Origin: Cryobacterium sp. SO1
Lineage (GTDB): Bacteria > Actinomycetota > Actinomycetes > Actinomycetales > Microbacteriaceae
Direction: 5' to 3'
Length of the DNA stretch: 64,000 nucleotides
Assembly: GCF_004210215.2 (NCBI RefSeq)
Contig: NZ_CP067394.1
Span: 682,001-746,000 of the forward strand
The notes under the pieces are model-generated. The model was not told the origin of the DNA. It searched no databases and saw nothing but the letters and a program-made list of their open reading frames with translations. A program made the position numbers and the translations under genes. Shown here piece after piece: positions 36,286 to 44,898 of the stretch (the first letter of the stretch is position 1; the number at the start of each line of letters is the position of its first letter).

Positions 36286-37239
36286 ATGCTTACTTCGACA
36301 GTCGCTCCCGCGCCGGCCGCCGCACGCGTGCGGGCCCCGCGCCCCAGCTACCGCCCGTTCGCTGTCTCGGTCGCCCGGCTGCAACGGCTGTCGACCAACT
36401 TCACCCGGGTGACCTTCACGGGGCCCGATCTGCACGAATTCGGCACCGCAGGCCTCGACCAGCGCATCAAGATCGTGCTGCCGCTGCCCGGTGTGGGCGT
36501 CTCACCGTTCCCGCGGAACGACTCCTGGTACGAGACCTGGCGCGACCTGCCCGACGAGCGCCGCAACCCGATCCGCACCTACACGGTGCGGCACGCCCGC
36601 CCCGAGCACCGCGAGGTGGACATCGACTTCGTCACCCACGGTGACGCCGGCCCCGCCTCGCGCTGGGTGCGCGCTGCGATCGTCGGCGACGAGGTCGCCA
36701 TCGTGGGACCGGTCGCCGACGGTGACAACCCGGTGGTCGGCATCGAATGGGCGCCGGGCAACGCCAACACCGTGCTGATCGCCGGCGACGAGACCGCCGC
36801 CCCGGCCATCTGTGCGATCCTCTCCGCGCTGCCCCGCACCGCGCGCGGCTGCGCCTACATCGAGGTACCCGAGGCCGGCGACGCCCACGACACCAACGCT
36901 CCGGATGGCGTCACGGTCACCTGGCTGCCCCGCAACGGCGCCGGGCACGGCGCAGCGCTCGAGGCCGCGGTGAAAGGCTGGACCGCCCGGTTCATGACCG
37001 CGCACCACAGTGGCACCGAGCTGCCCGACATCGACATCGACGAGTCGATCCTCTGGGAGGTGCCCGACGGGTCGGCCCTGGACGGTGCCGCGCTGGGCGG
37101 GGAGCTCTACGCCTGGCTGGCCGGCGAGGCCGGCGTGATCAAGCGCCTGCGCCGGTTCCTGGTCTCCGAGGTCGGCATCGACCGCCGCCAGGTGGCCTTC
37201 ATGGGGTACTGGCGCGACGGTCGCGCGGAGCACGCGTGA
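36286..37239 (+). CDS. Siderophore-interacting FAD/NAD(P)H reductase
   Basis: 317 residues, SIP/ViuB family. It reduces ferric siderophores to release iron in the cytoplasm. FAD binding: NPIRTYTVRHARPEHREVDIDF in core form RTYTVR; NAD(P)H side: LIAGDETAAPAICAIL; C-terminus: VAFMGYWRDGRAEHA. An iron box precedes it and no SD sequence is present, so it is probably leaderless and iron-repressed. Its last 41 nt overlap the end of the convergent gene at 37199. Confidence 0.9.
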   Translation: MLTSTVAPAPAAARVRAPRPSYRPFAVSVARLQRLSTNFTRVTFTGPDLHEFGTAGLDQRIKIVLPLPGVGVSPFPRNDSWYETWRDLPDERRNPIRTYTVRHARPEHREVDIDFVTHGDAGPASRWVRAAIVGDEVAIVGPVADGDNPVVGIEWAPGNANTVLIAGDETAAPAICAILSALPRTARGCAYIEVPEAGDAHDTNAPDGVTVTWLPRNGAGHGAALEAAVKGWTARFMTAHHSGTELPDIDIDESILWEVPDGSALDGAALGGELYAWLAGEAGVIKRLRRFLVSEVGIDRRQVAFMGYWRDGRAEHA

Positions 37240-37609
37240 CCGCACGCGTGGGGCGCAAGTAGCCGCCCTTCTCCAGCCCGGCATCGATCTCGAACCGGTT
37301 CTTCAGTGGGTCGCGCCCGGCGATGAAGTACAGCACCGGGAAGAGCATGCCGTAGCGCTGCCACTGTGCCTTGTGCACGGCCTCGTGCTCGAGCACATCC
37401 GCGGTGACGTTCTGGTTCGTGAGGTACACGCCGCCCACGCAGGCGCCGCCGCGGCCGAACGCCCAGGCGGGCAGGCCGCGGAATACGAACAGGCCGTTGA
37501 CGCGTTCGATGCGGCCGGTGCTCCAGACGGCGCCCCAGACCAGGCCGACCGCCGTGGCGTAGAGGTACCCCGCCCGGCTGAGCGGGGAGTCGAACAACAG
37601 CCGCCGCAT
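37199..37609 (-). CDS. Uncharacterised membrane-associated HExxH protein
   Basis: 136 residues. A hydrophobic helix near residues 15-30 (YLYATAVGLVWGAVWS), a second around 88-97, and the zinc-protease-like motif HEAVH at residues 75-79 in EHEAVHKAQW. Whether it is a protease is unknown: no third ligand was identified. ATG 37609 shares a base with the stop of the flavoprotein gene upstream (TGATG), implying coupled translation. The Arg-rich C-terminus overlaps the siderophore-interacting gene. Confidence 0.65.
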   Translation of the reverse strand: MRRLLFDSPLSRAGYLYATAVGLVWGAVWSTGRIERVNGLFVFRGLPAWAFGRGGACVGGVYLTNQNVTADVLEHEAVHKAQWQRYGMLFPVLYFIAGRDPLKNRFEIDAGLEKGGYLRPTRAVTRAPRDRRASTP

Positions 37610-39102
37610 CACACGCCCCGGTTGTCGACCGCCGGCGGACGGCCGTAGGCCTCGAGCAGGCGCAACCAGACCTCGCTGAGCGTGGGGTAGCTGGGCACGG
37701 CGTGCCACAGCCGGCTGATCGGCACCTCGCCCACCACGGCGATGGTGGCCGCGTGCAGCAGCTCGCCGACGCCGGCGCCCACGAACGTGACCCCCAGCAG
37801 CTTTTCGCTGTCGAGGTCCACGACGGCGCGCGCCCGACCGGTGTACCCGTCGGCCAGCACGCTCGCGCCGGCGACCCCGGCCAGGTCGTAGTCGAGCACC
37901 CGGATGTGGAAACCCGCCTTCTCCGCCGCCGCCGCGGTGAGGCCGACCGAGGCCACCTCGGGGTCGGTGAAGGTGACCTGTGGCACAGCGGCGTGGTCGG
38001 CCGTGGCCACGTGGGTGCCCCACGGGGCGTCGTCGACGATGTGGCCGGCGGCGCGCGCCGCGATGACGTCGCCCGCGGCGCGGGCCTGGTACTTGCCCTG
38101 GTGGGTGAGCAGGGCCCGGTGGTTGAGGTCGCCGGTGGCGTACAACCAGTCGCCCGCCAGGGCGGGGGAGTCGCCCGTGACGAGCAGGGTGTCGTCCACA
38201 GCCACCCACTCGCCCGGGATGAGACCCACGGTTGCCAGACCGAGGTCCTGGCTGCGCGGCACCCGGCCGGTGGCCACGAGCACCTCGTCGGCGGTGATCG
38301 TGCGGCCGTCGGCGAGCACCAGGGCCACCTCGCCGGTCTCGGTGCGCCGGGCGGCGATGGGGCTCGCGCCGGTGACCACGTCCACGCCCTCGTCGGCGAG
38401 GGCCGTGGCCACCATCTCGCCGGCGAAGGGCTCCTGATCGCGCAGCAGGGAGCTGCGCACCAGCAGGGTGACCTTCGCGCCCAGGGACCGGTACGCGGCC
38501 GCCATCTCCACGGCCACCACCCCGCCGCCGATGATGGCGAGATGGCCGGGGACGTCGCTCACCGAGGTGGCGTCCCGGCTGGTCCACGGAGACACGTCGG
38601 CCAGGCCGTCGATGTCGGGCAGCAGGGCGCTCGAGCCGGTGCTGAGCACGACGGCGTGTTTCGCGGTGACTATCACCGGGCCCTCCGCGGTGTCGACGGT
38701 GACCTCGCGGATGCCGCTGAGCCTGGCGTGCCCGCGCAGCAGGTCGATGCCGGCGGAGTCGAGCCAGTCGGCCTGGCTGTCGTCGTTCCAGTCGTGGGTG
38801 AACGAGGTGCGGCGCTTCAGTACCGCCGCCACGTCGAGCCGGCCGGTGATTGCCTCGGCCGCGCCGGCCACCCGGCGGGCCGCGGCGAGGGCGGCGCCGC
38901 TGCGCAGCAGCACCTTGGACGGCATGCAGGCCCAGTAGGAGCACTCGCCGCCCACCAGCTCGGCCTCCACGATGAGGGTGCTCAGGCCGCCCTGCACGGT
39001 GCGGTCGGCCACGTTCTCGCCCACGGCGCCGGCGCCGATCACGATGACGTCATAGCTGCGGGTGGTGCTTGGAGTGGGTGCTGTCGAGGTCGTGTCGCTC
39101 AT
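37609..39102 (-). CDS. Pyridine nucleotide-disulfide oxidoreductase, Lpd/MerA-like
   Basis: 497 residues. FAD loop DVIVIGAGAVGENVA, redox motif GGECSYWACMPSKVLL with the CxxxxC pair, second Rossmann loop AIIGGGVVAVEMAAAY, and YATGDLNHRALLTHQGKYQ. The C-terminal dimer motif reads HAVPSYPTLSE where lipoamide dehydrogenases have HxHPTxxE, so the catalytic His is replaced by Tyr, as in mercuric reductases. True Lpd function is therefore doubtful and the electron acceptor is unknown. It is coupled to the HExxH gene downstream. Confidence 0.85.
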   Translation of the reverse strand: MSDTTSTAPTPSTTRSYDVIVIGAGAVGENVADRTVQGGLSTLIVEAELVGGECSYWACMPSKVLLRSGAALAAARRVAGAAEAITGRLDVAAVLKRRTSFTHDWNDDSQADWLDSAGIDLLRGHARLSGIREVTVDTAEGPVIVTAKHAVVLSTGSSALLPDIDGLADVSPWTSRDATSVSDVPGHLAIIGGGVVAVEMAAAYRSLGAKVTLLVRSSLLRDQEPFAGEMVATALADEGVDVVTGASPIAARRTETGEVALVLADGRTITADEVLVATGRVPRSQDLGLATVGLIPGEWVAVDDTLLVTGDSPALAGDWLYATGDLNHRALLTHQGKYQARAAGDVIAARAAGHIVDDAPWGTHVATADHAAVPQVTFTDPEVASVGLTAAAAEKAGFHIRVLDYDLAGVAGASVLADGYTGRARAVVDLDSEKLLGVTFVGAGVGELLHAATIAVVGEVPISRLWHAVPSYPTLSEVWLRLLEAYGRPPAVDNRGV

Positions 39103-39158
39103 CGTCGCAGCCTACCGACCGCACCTCCAAAGAATCCAGACCAAGGCCGGGTGAGCAG

Positions 39159-39243
39159 AACTCCTGCAGAATTTCGGCGCCGCTGCGCGCATCCGCGTCA
39201 TTCCGGGATGCGCTGTCGGCCGGGTAGAAGAATTGCAGGAGTT
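39159..39243. repeat. 85 bp palindromic element, family C
   Basis: Arms AACTCCTGCAGAATTTC and GAAGAATTGCAGGAGTT enclose a GC-rich centre with TCATTCCGGGATG. It lies between the enoyl-CoA hydratase gene and the flavoprotein gene. The outer end, extended to GCGCATAACTCCTGCAATT, is repeated at 63191. Confidence 0.75.
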
Positions 39244-39273
39244 ATGCGCCCGGCGACGAGGGAGGAGTGGCCG

Positions 39274-40059
39274 TCAGCGGCCCTGGAACTCGGCGGGGGT
39301 GCGGGAGAGGAACGCCTCCATGCCGATCCGGGCATCCGTGCTGGCGGCCAGGCGGGCCAGGGCGGGCTGCAGTTCGGCCTCGGCCGCCGCCGGCCCGTCG
39401 CGGAGTGCCAGGCGGGCGTTGGCCAGGGTGGCCTGCACTGCCAGCGGGGCCTGGGCGGCGATGCGCTCGGCGAGTTCGATGGCCCGGTGCAGTTCACGGC
39501 CGTTCGGCACGATCTCCTGCACCAGGCCCATCCGGTGCGCCTCGCGGGCGTCGAACAGGTCGCCGGTGAGCAGCCAGCGCATGGCGTTGCCCCAGCCGGC
39601 GGTCCGGGGGAAGCGCAGGGTGGCGCCGCCGAACGGCAGGATGCCCCGGCTCACCTCGATCTGGCCGAACCGGGTGGACTCCGCGGCGACGACGATGTCG
39701 CTGGCCAGCATCAGCTCGATGCCCAGCGTGAGGCAGGTGCCCTGCACGGCGATCACGACGGGTTTGCTCAGCGCGGTGCCGTCGACCTGCCAGGGGTTGA
39801 TGCCGCCCTCCGGCACGATGTTGATGCCGTGCGGCCCGAGCCGTGGGCCCACATCGGCCAGATCGAGCCCGGCCGTGAAGTGCTCGCCGATGGCATGCAC
39901 CACGCCCACGCGCAACTCGGGGTCCCGCTCAAGCTCGCCGTAGGCCAGCGCCAGCTGCTGCAGCATGGCGAAATCCGCCGCGTTGCGCTTCTCGGCTCGG
40001 TTCAGCCCAATCAACAGCAGGTGCCCCCGTCGTTCGGTCACGACGCGTGCTTCGTCCAT
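39274..40059 (-). CDS. Enoyl-CoA hydratase/isomerase family protein
   Basis: 261 residues, crotonase fold: NRAEKRNAADFAML, GEHFTAGLDLADVGP, and the oxyanion-hole strand VVIAVQGTCLTLGIELMLASD in core form GTCLTLGIELMLASD. The position of the first catalytic Glu (EVSRGILPFGGA) is kept. Crotonases act on many CoA thioesters; hydration of enoyl-CoA is the default guess. ATG 40059 has AAGGAG upstream. The Cys in GTCL replaces the more usual Ala or Gly. Confidence 0.82.
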   Translation of the reverse strand: MDEARVVTERRGHLLLIGLNRAEKRNAADFAMLQQLALAYGELERDPELRVGVVHAIGEHFTAGLDLADVGPRLGPHGINIVPEGGINPWQVDGTALSKPVVIAVQGTCLTLGIELMLASDIVVAAESTRFGQIEVSRGILPFGGATLRFPRTAGWGNAMRWLLTGDLFDAREAHRMGLVQEIVPNGRELHRAIELAERIAAQAPLAVQATLANARLALRDGPAAAEAELQPALARLAASTDARIGMEAFLSRTPAEFQGR

Positions 40060-40085
40060 GGATGTTCTCCTTCGATCGATTGGCC

Positions 40086-40146
40086 CGCGAACCGTGAGAA
40101 AAGCACCCAAAAACGCGAGTTTTCGGGGCTTAGCTCACAGTTCGCG
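40086..40146. repeat. 61 bp palindromic repeat, family B copy 1
   Basis: Arms CGCGAACCGTGAG and CTCACAGTTCGCG with an inner AAAA/TTTT-rich stem. It lies between the arginase-like and enoyl-CoA hydratase genes. The second copy, of the same 61 bp length, is at 50544-50604. Confidence 0.85.
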
Positions 40147-40155
40147 AGGGGGCAG

Positions 40156-40992
40156 TCAGCGGGTGAGGGCGCCGATGATGCGCAGGATGCTGGGCAGGTC
40201 GTCGGTGGCGGCCTCGGGGGAGGACGGCGCGAAGCCGGCGATGGTGGCTCCGGCCAGGGCGAACTCGGCGCGGAGCGCCGTGATCGCCGCGGTGAGCGAC
40301 TCCACGGCCAGGCCGAACGGGTAGATGTTCGACAGCCCTACGATGGTGGCCGGGTCGAGTACGTCCAGGTCGATGTGCAGGTAGATGTGGGCAGCATTGG
40401 TGCGCTTCACGGCGGCCACCAGGGCCTCCGGGGTGCCGAGATTCTCCACCGACACCAGCGGGATGGCCTGTTCGGTGATGAAAACGTCTTCGGCGGGGTC
40501 GATGTCGCGCACCCCGGCCAGCACCACCCTGTCCGGCGTGAGGCGGGCATCCGGGTCGAGCGCAAGACCGTCGACGCCGTCGCCGAGGATGGCCCGCAGC
40601 ACCATGCCGCCGAAGCCGCCGGACTGCGACGACACGCTGGTGTGCAGGTCGGGGTGCGCGTCGAACCAGACCAGCGCCACGTCGCCGGGGTGCCGGCGGG
40701 ACGCGTGTTCGACGGCGCCGAAGGACACCCCGCAGTCGCCGCCGATCGTGAGCACCGGCTCCGAGCTGGCGCGCAGCACCGCCAGCTGCCGGTCGTGCAC
40801 GGTCAGCAACGACGAGAACCGGTGGATGCCGGTGTCCAACGCATCACCCGCCTCGGCGGGCACCTCGACGGGATAGGTGACCGAGAACGGCAGGTCACCC
40901 TGGATCGCCTCGGCCCCGTCGACGAGGCGCATTGCGCGCGGGGAAACTGAACCTTGCCACTGCGGGACGACCACGTAGTTGGGGGACACCAC
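40156..40992 (-). CDS. Arginase/agmatinase-family protein with altered metal site
   Basis: 278 residues, ureohydrolase fold. Metal motifs WFDAHPDLHT (Asp-x-His-x-Asp) and HIDLDVLDP (Asp-x-Asp) are intact, but the first motif reads TIGGDCGVS instead of GGDHS, so one of the six expected Mn ligands is Cys or missing. Arginase, agmatinase or guanidino-acid hydrolase activity cannot be decided. GTG 40992 has GAGGAG 9 nt upstream; GTG 40989 is an alternative. Confidence 0.75.
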   Translation of the reverse strand: MVSPNYVVVPQWQGSVSPRAMRLVDGAEAIQGDLPFSVTYPVEVPAEAGDALDTGIHRFSSLLTVHDRQLAVLRASSEPVLTIGGDCGVSFGAVEHASRRHPGDVALVWFDAHPDLHTSVSSQSGGFGGMVLRAILGDGVDGLALDPDARLTPDRVVLAGVRDIDPAEDVFITEQAIPLVSVENLGTPEALVAAVKRTNAAHIYLHIDLDVLDPATIVGLSNIYPFGLAVESLTAAITALRAEFALAGATIAGFAPSSPEAATDDLPSILRIIGALTR

Positions 40993-41063
40993 CCCAGTAT
41001 GCTCCTCGGCCCCGCCCCGGCGCATCTGCCAGGTCGCGCGGGTGCGGGGCCGGGCCGATCCGG

Positions 41064-41723
41064 CTAGTCGGCCTGAGGCATGTCCCGGTAGCGGATGGCC
41101 GCGCTCACCGCTTCGCGCAGCTCGAACGCGTCCATCCGCGGGCCGTAGCCGGGGGTGTCGCGCTGGATGCGCCAGCTCTCGGTGAGCGGGCCGAGGTCGA
41201 CGGTGTCGAAGCCGAACGTGTCCAGCAGCGCGGTGACAGTTTCGCGGGCGTCGGGGTCGTTGCCGGCGATGACCAGGGCGCGCCGGTTCTCGGTACCGGT
41301 GGGCAGGCCATCCGTGGTGAGGTCGGTGGCATAGATGTGGTTGAACGCCTTGACGACCCTGGAGTCCGGCAGCAGCGCCTGTAGCAGCTCGGCGGTGGTC
41401 GTGGTCTCTTCGTCGAGGGCGGCGATGTTGCCGTCCCGCTGGGGATAGTAGTTGTTGGTGTCGATCACGAGCTTGCCGGCCAGTTCGGGCAGCGGCAGGG
41501 TGTTGATGGCGTGCAGCGGGATGGTCACAATGACCAGGTCACCGGCGGTGGCGGTCTCCGCGGGCCGGGCGGCGCGGGCGCGCGGGCCCAGCTCGTCGAT
41601 CAGCGTCTCAAGCGTGGCGGGGCCGCGGGAATTGCTCACCACGACGTCGTATCCATTGGCCACACCGAGGCGGGCGAGTTGGCTGCCGATATTACCGGCA
41701 CCGATGATTCCGAGAGTAGTCAT
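41064..41723 (-). CDS. F420/NADP oxidoreductase-like Rossmann protein
   Basis: 219 residues. LGIIGAGNIGSQLARLGVANGYDVVVSNSRGP holds the dinucleotide loop GAGNIG and NSR for phosphate binding of NADP; later IDTNNYYPQRDG and VKAFNHIYATDL are typical of NADPH-dependent F420 reductase-like proteins. Whether the partner is F420 is not shown by sequence. A possible terminator of pspA lies just upstream. Confidence 0.8.
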   Translation of the reverse strand: MTTLGIIGAGNIGSQLARLGVANGYDVVVSNSRGPATLETLIDELGPRARAARPAETATAGDLVIVTIPLHAINTLPLPELAGKLVIDTNNYYPQRDGNIAALDEETTTTAELLQALLPDSRVVKAFNHIYATDLTTDGLPTGTENRRALVIAGNDPDARETVTALLDTFGFDTVDLGPLTESWRIQRDTPGYGPRMDAFELREAVSAAIRYRDMPQAD

Positions 41724-41739
41724 GCTGGTGGCAACCTGA

Positions 41740-41768
41740 AACGGCCCCGGGATGTTCCCGAGGCCGTT
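41740..41768 (-). terminator. Hairpin after pspA
   Basis: AACGGCC-cc-GGGA-tgt-TCCC-g-a-GGCCGTT folds into a stem of about 11 pairs in the 70 nt between the pspA stop and the downstream gene. On the minus strand it is followed by only TTTC, so it is a weak intrinsic terminator at best. Confidence 0.45.
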
Positions 41769-41793
41769 CCGGATGGTGAGGATGTGCGAACTG

Positions 41794-42525
41794 TTACTGC
41801 TCGATCGAGGAGGGCGAGCCGGCCTTGAGCGCGGCGAGGCGGGCATCCACCTCGGTGAGTTCGCCGAGGTCGTCGAGGCTCTCGAACTGCGCGTCGAGGC
41901 TGGAGGCGGCGAGCTCGCTGGCGCCGCGCACCTTGGCCTCTTCGCGGCGGATCTTGTCCTCGAACCGGCTGACCTCGCTGGTCGGGTCCATCATGTCGAT
42001 GCTCTTCACGGCGTCCATCACCTGCGACTGCGCGGCCGCGGTCTTGGAGCGGGCGATGAGCTCGCTGCGCTTGGCGGTGAGCTGGCCCAGCTTGGTCTTC
42101 ATGGTGTTCAGGCCGGTCTTGAGCTGCTCCACCACTGCGGTCTGGCTCTGGATCTGCGGTTCGGCGTCCTTCGCCTCTTTCTCGGACTGCAGCTGACGGC
42201 CGAGGGCCACCTTGGCGAGGTTGTCGAACTTGTCGGCGTCGACGGTGTTGCCCGCTGTGCGCAGCTCATCGGCCTTGCGGCTGGCGGCCAGCGCCTTCCG
42301 GCCCCACTCGCCGGCGGCCTGCACGTCTTCGCGGTGATCGTCTTCGAGAAGGCGCAGGTTGCCGATGGTCTCGGCGATGGCGCTCTCGGCGTCGGCGATG
42401 CTGTTGGTGAAGTCCCGTACCATCTGGTCGAGCATCTTCTCGGGGTCTTCCGCGGAGTCCAGCAGGGCGTTGATGTTCGCCCGGGTGAGCTGGGCGATGC
42501 GGCCGAAGATCGACTGCTTGGTCAT
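41794..42525 (-). CDS. pspA: PspA/IM30-family membrane stress protein
   Basis: 243 residues, almost entirely charged coiled coil: MTKQSIFGRIAQLTRANINA amphipathic start for membrane binding, EDPEKMLDQMVRDF, and long Lys/Glu-rich helices. PspA/IM30 proteins are ESCRT-III-like and protect the cytoplasmic membrane. No PspBC or ClgR partner is next to it. AAAGGA precedes the ATG. An alternative reading as a phage-shock-like paralogue cannot be excluded. Confidence 0.9.
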   Translation of the reverse strand: MTKQSIFGRIAQLTRANINALLDSAEDPEKMLDQMVRDFTNSIADAESAIAETIGNLRLLEDDHREDVQAAGEWGRKALAASRKADELRTAGNTVDADKFDNLAKVALGRQLQSEKEAKDAEPQIQSQTAVVEQLKTGLNTMKTKLGQLTAKRSELIARSKTAAAQSQVMDAVKSIDMMDPTSEVSRFEDKIRREEAKVRGASELAASSLDAQFESLDDLGELTEVDARLAALKAGSPSSIEQ

Positions 42526-42683
42526 ATGAGTGTCCTTTCGAAGGGTGTCAACGCTTAGAAACTACCGCGTTCACCTCCACATGTGCCTGTGTGAGCACCA
42601 GTCCGGCCGGCAAGGATATCCGCCGGATAGTGTGTGTTCACAAGCCGAAACGCCCAGCCGAACAACTGTCGAGGATCATCACC

Positions 42684-43235
42684 ATGCCGACCCCCCTGAG
42701 CCTGACGATTGTGCCGGGCATCAACGACTCCACCGCGAAGCACTGGCAGAGCCGCTGGCAGGCGACGCAGACGGATGCGGTGCGCATCCGCCCGGTCTCG
42801 TGGGACGAACCGGACCTTCAGGACTGGGTCGGCGCGGTGGATGCGGCCGTGACCACGCCGGACACGATCATCGTGGCGCACAGCCTGGGGTGCCTGGCTG
42901 CTGCGACCTGGCTGGCCCAGAACCCCGGCCGGGTGCGCGGCGCCCTGCTGGTGGCGCCGCCCGACCGGTCCGGGCCACGGTTCCCGCCGGCCGCCCCCAC
43001 CTTCCAGGCCGCCGAACCCGAGACGCTCGGCACCCCGGCCTTGGTGGTCGCCAGCGCCGATGACCCGTTCTGCGCCCTCGGCACCGCGCGCACCCTGGCC
43101 GCGGTGTGGGGCGCCGGATTCGTCGAGGTGGGCAGCCGGGGCCACATCAACATCGCCAGCAAGCTCGGCGACTGGCCGGCCGGTCGGGCCCTGCTCGACG
43201 AGTTCGCCGAGAGCCTGGCCGGGATGGTGCGCTGA
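42684..43235 (+). CDS. RBBP9/YdeN-type serine hydrolase
   Basis: 184 residues. TIVPGINDSTAKHWQSRW opening, nucleophile Ser in VAHSLGCLAA, Asp in ASADDPFC and His in RGHINIAS complete a small alpha/beta hydrolase. The family is uncharacterised in bacteria. ATG 42684 has GAGGAT upstream. It is the first gene of a tight unit; its stop shares a base with the start of the M20 peptidase gene. Confidence 0.85.
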   Translation: MPTPLSLTIVPGINDSTAKHWQSRWQATQTDAVRIRPVSWDEPDLQDWVGAVDAAVTTPDTIIVAHSLGCLAAATWLAQNPGRVRGALLVAPPDRSGPRFPPAAPTFQAAEPETLGTPALVVASADDPFCALGTARTLAAVWGAGFVEVGSRGHINIASKLGDWPAGRALLDEFAESLAGMVR

Positions 43236-44566
43236 TGACCGACCCGGAGGTGCTCACCCGCCAGACCGTCGACCTGCTGCGCGACCTCATTCGCAACGCC
43301 TGCGTGAACGACGGCACCGCGGACTCCGGCGGGGAAACACGCAGCGTGCGCACGCTGGAGGGTTTCTTCGCCGGCTCCGGGCTCGAACTCGAGGTGGTGG
43401 AGCCGCATCCGGGGCGGGCGTCGCTGATCGCGCGCCTCCGCGGCACCGACACCGCGGCCCCGTCGTTGGCGCTGGTGGGCCACACCGACGTCGTGCCGGT
43501 GGACCTGGCCGGGTGGAGCCGGGACCCGTTCACCGCCGAGCTGATCGACGGGGAGATCTGGGGGCGCGGCGCCCTCGACATGCTCTACCTCACGGCCAGC
43601 TACGCCGTCGTGATCCGCGACATCGCCATGGGCCCGTTCCGGCCGCGCGGCGACCTGATCTTCGCGGCCGTCGCCGACGAGGAAAGCGGCAGCCGGTACG
43701 GGGTGGGCTGGCTCACCGAGCACCGGCTCGACCTCATCGACGCCGACTTCGTGCTCACCGAATCCGGCGGGGCGCCCGTCGGTGTGCGGCCGTCGATCAC
43801 CACCACCGTGGGGGAGAAGGGCATCGCCGGCCGCCGGCTGGTGGTGCACGGCACGCCAGGTCACGGTTCGGCGCCGTGGGGCGCCCGAAACGCGGCCGTG
43901 ATCGCCGCCGAGGCCGTGAGCCGGTTGGCCCGTTTCGAGGCGCCCGTGCAGATCACCGCCGACTGGCGGCACTACGTAGAGGTGTTGGGGGTGCCCGTCG
44001 AGCTGGCCGAGAGGCTCACCGACCCGGCCCGCATCGACGACGCCGTGCACGAGCTGGGCACCCTGGCCGGCTTCGCGCACGCCTCCAGCCACACCACCAT
44101 CTCGCCCAACATCATCCGCGCCGGCAACAAGGAGAACGTCATCCCGTCGCTGGCCACCGTGGACCTCGACATCCGGGTGCTGCCCGGCATCGACGCCGGC
44201 CACGTTGATGGCTACCTGCGCCACGCGCTCGGCGAGCTGATGGTCGACATCGAGATCGTCGGCGACAGGTTCGAAGCGGCCACCCGCTCGCCCGTGGACA
44301 CCCCGCTGTTCGCCGCGCTCAGCGCCGCGGTCGCCCGCGCCTACCCCAACGCCGATCTGCTACCGGTGCTCAGCGTCGGCGGCTCCGACGCCCGGTTCTA
44401 CCGGCGCCGCGGCATCCCCGCGTACGGCTTCGGCCTGCTCAGCCCGCGCTGGGATTACGGCACCTTCCGGATGCTCTTCCACGGCAACGACGAACGCATC
44501 GACGTGGCCTCGATCGCCCTCACCGTCGCCGCCCTCGACTTCACGGTGCGCGAGGTGCTCGGATGA
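43235..44566 (+). CDS. M20-family metallopeptidase
   Basis: 443 residues. Two-zinc amidohydrolase/peptidase fold: GHTDVVPVDLAGW and GRGALDMLYL provide His and Asp, DEESGSRYG the Glu pair, and GHGSAPWGARN lies in the lid domain. A late GGSDARFYRRRGIPAYGF, in core form GGSDARFYRRRG, is also typical. It acts like succinyl-diaminopimelate desuccinylase or ArgE relatives, with no clear substrate. It overlaps the next gene by ATGA. Confidence 0.88.
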   Translation: MTDPEVLTRQTVDLLRDLIRNACVNDGTADSGGETRSVRTLEGFFAGSGLELEVVEPHPGRASLIARLRGTDTAAPSLALVGHTDVVPVDLAGWSRDPFTAELIDGEIWGRGALDMLYLTASYAVVIRDIAMGPFRPRGDLIFAAVADEESGSRYGVGWLTEHRLDLIDADFVLTESGGAPVGVRPSITTTVGEKGIAGRRLVVHGTPGHGSAPWGARNAAVIAAEAVSRLARFEAPVQITADWRHYVEVLGVPVELAERLTDPARIDDAVHELGTLAGFAHASSHTTISPNIIRAGNKENVIPSLATVDLDIRVLPGIDAGHVDGYLRHALGELMVDIEIVGDRFEAATRSPVDTPLFAALSAAVARAYPNADLLPVLSVGGSDARFYRRRGIPAYGFGLLSPRWDYGTFRMLFHGNDERIDVASIALTVAALDFTVREVLG

Positions 44567-44898
44567 CCGTGCCCGCAAAGACCGTGGCAACCGGAACCGT
44601 GCGGCTGCGCGTCGTCGACTGGGCCGACCCGCGGGCTGTCGCTCTCCGCGGCGCCATGGACGACGAGATCATGCCCCGGTACGCCACCATGGGCGTCACC
44701 CTGATCGCCACCGTCGACGACGTACCCGCCGCCCACGCCGCCCACGCCGCCCTGCGCATGCTCGGAACGGAATATGAACTCAAACGGCTCGTCACCCGGG
44801 CCGAGTACCGCGGCCGTGGCCTCAGCAATCCCATCCCGATTTATCCGCCCTACGAGACGATCTGGTTCTCGCTCTGCTCCGAACGGATGCTGCCGTGA
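44563..44898 (+). pseudogene. GNAT acetyltransferase gene with in-frame internal deletion
   Basis: 111 residues, where GNAT proteins of this kind are usually near 160-170. The N-terminal half is intact (VRLRVVDWADPRAVALRGAM, MLGTEYELKRLVTRAEYRGRG) and the C-terminal PIPIYPPYETIWFSLCSE is intact, but they are joined directly after RGRGLS. The helix and strands that follow the acetyl-CoA loop, about 45-50 residues, are missing. Frame and the overlapping ATGA and GTGA junctions remain, so neighbours are still translated. I infer loss of activity. Confidence 0.75.

Noticed and set aside
37702..40950. Open frame of 1082 codons on the plus strand
   Set aside because: Antisense to the flavoprotein, enoyl-CoA hydratase and arginase-like genes; His/Gly/Arg-rich and without motifs.
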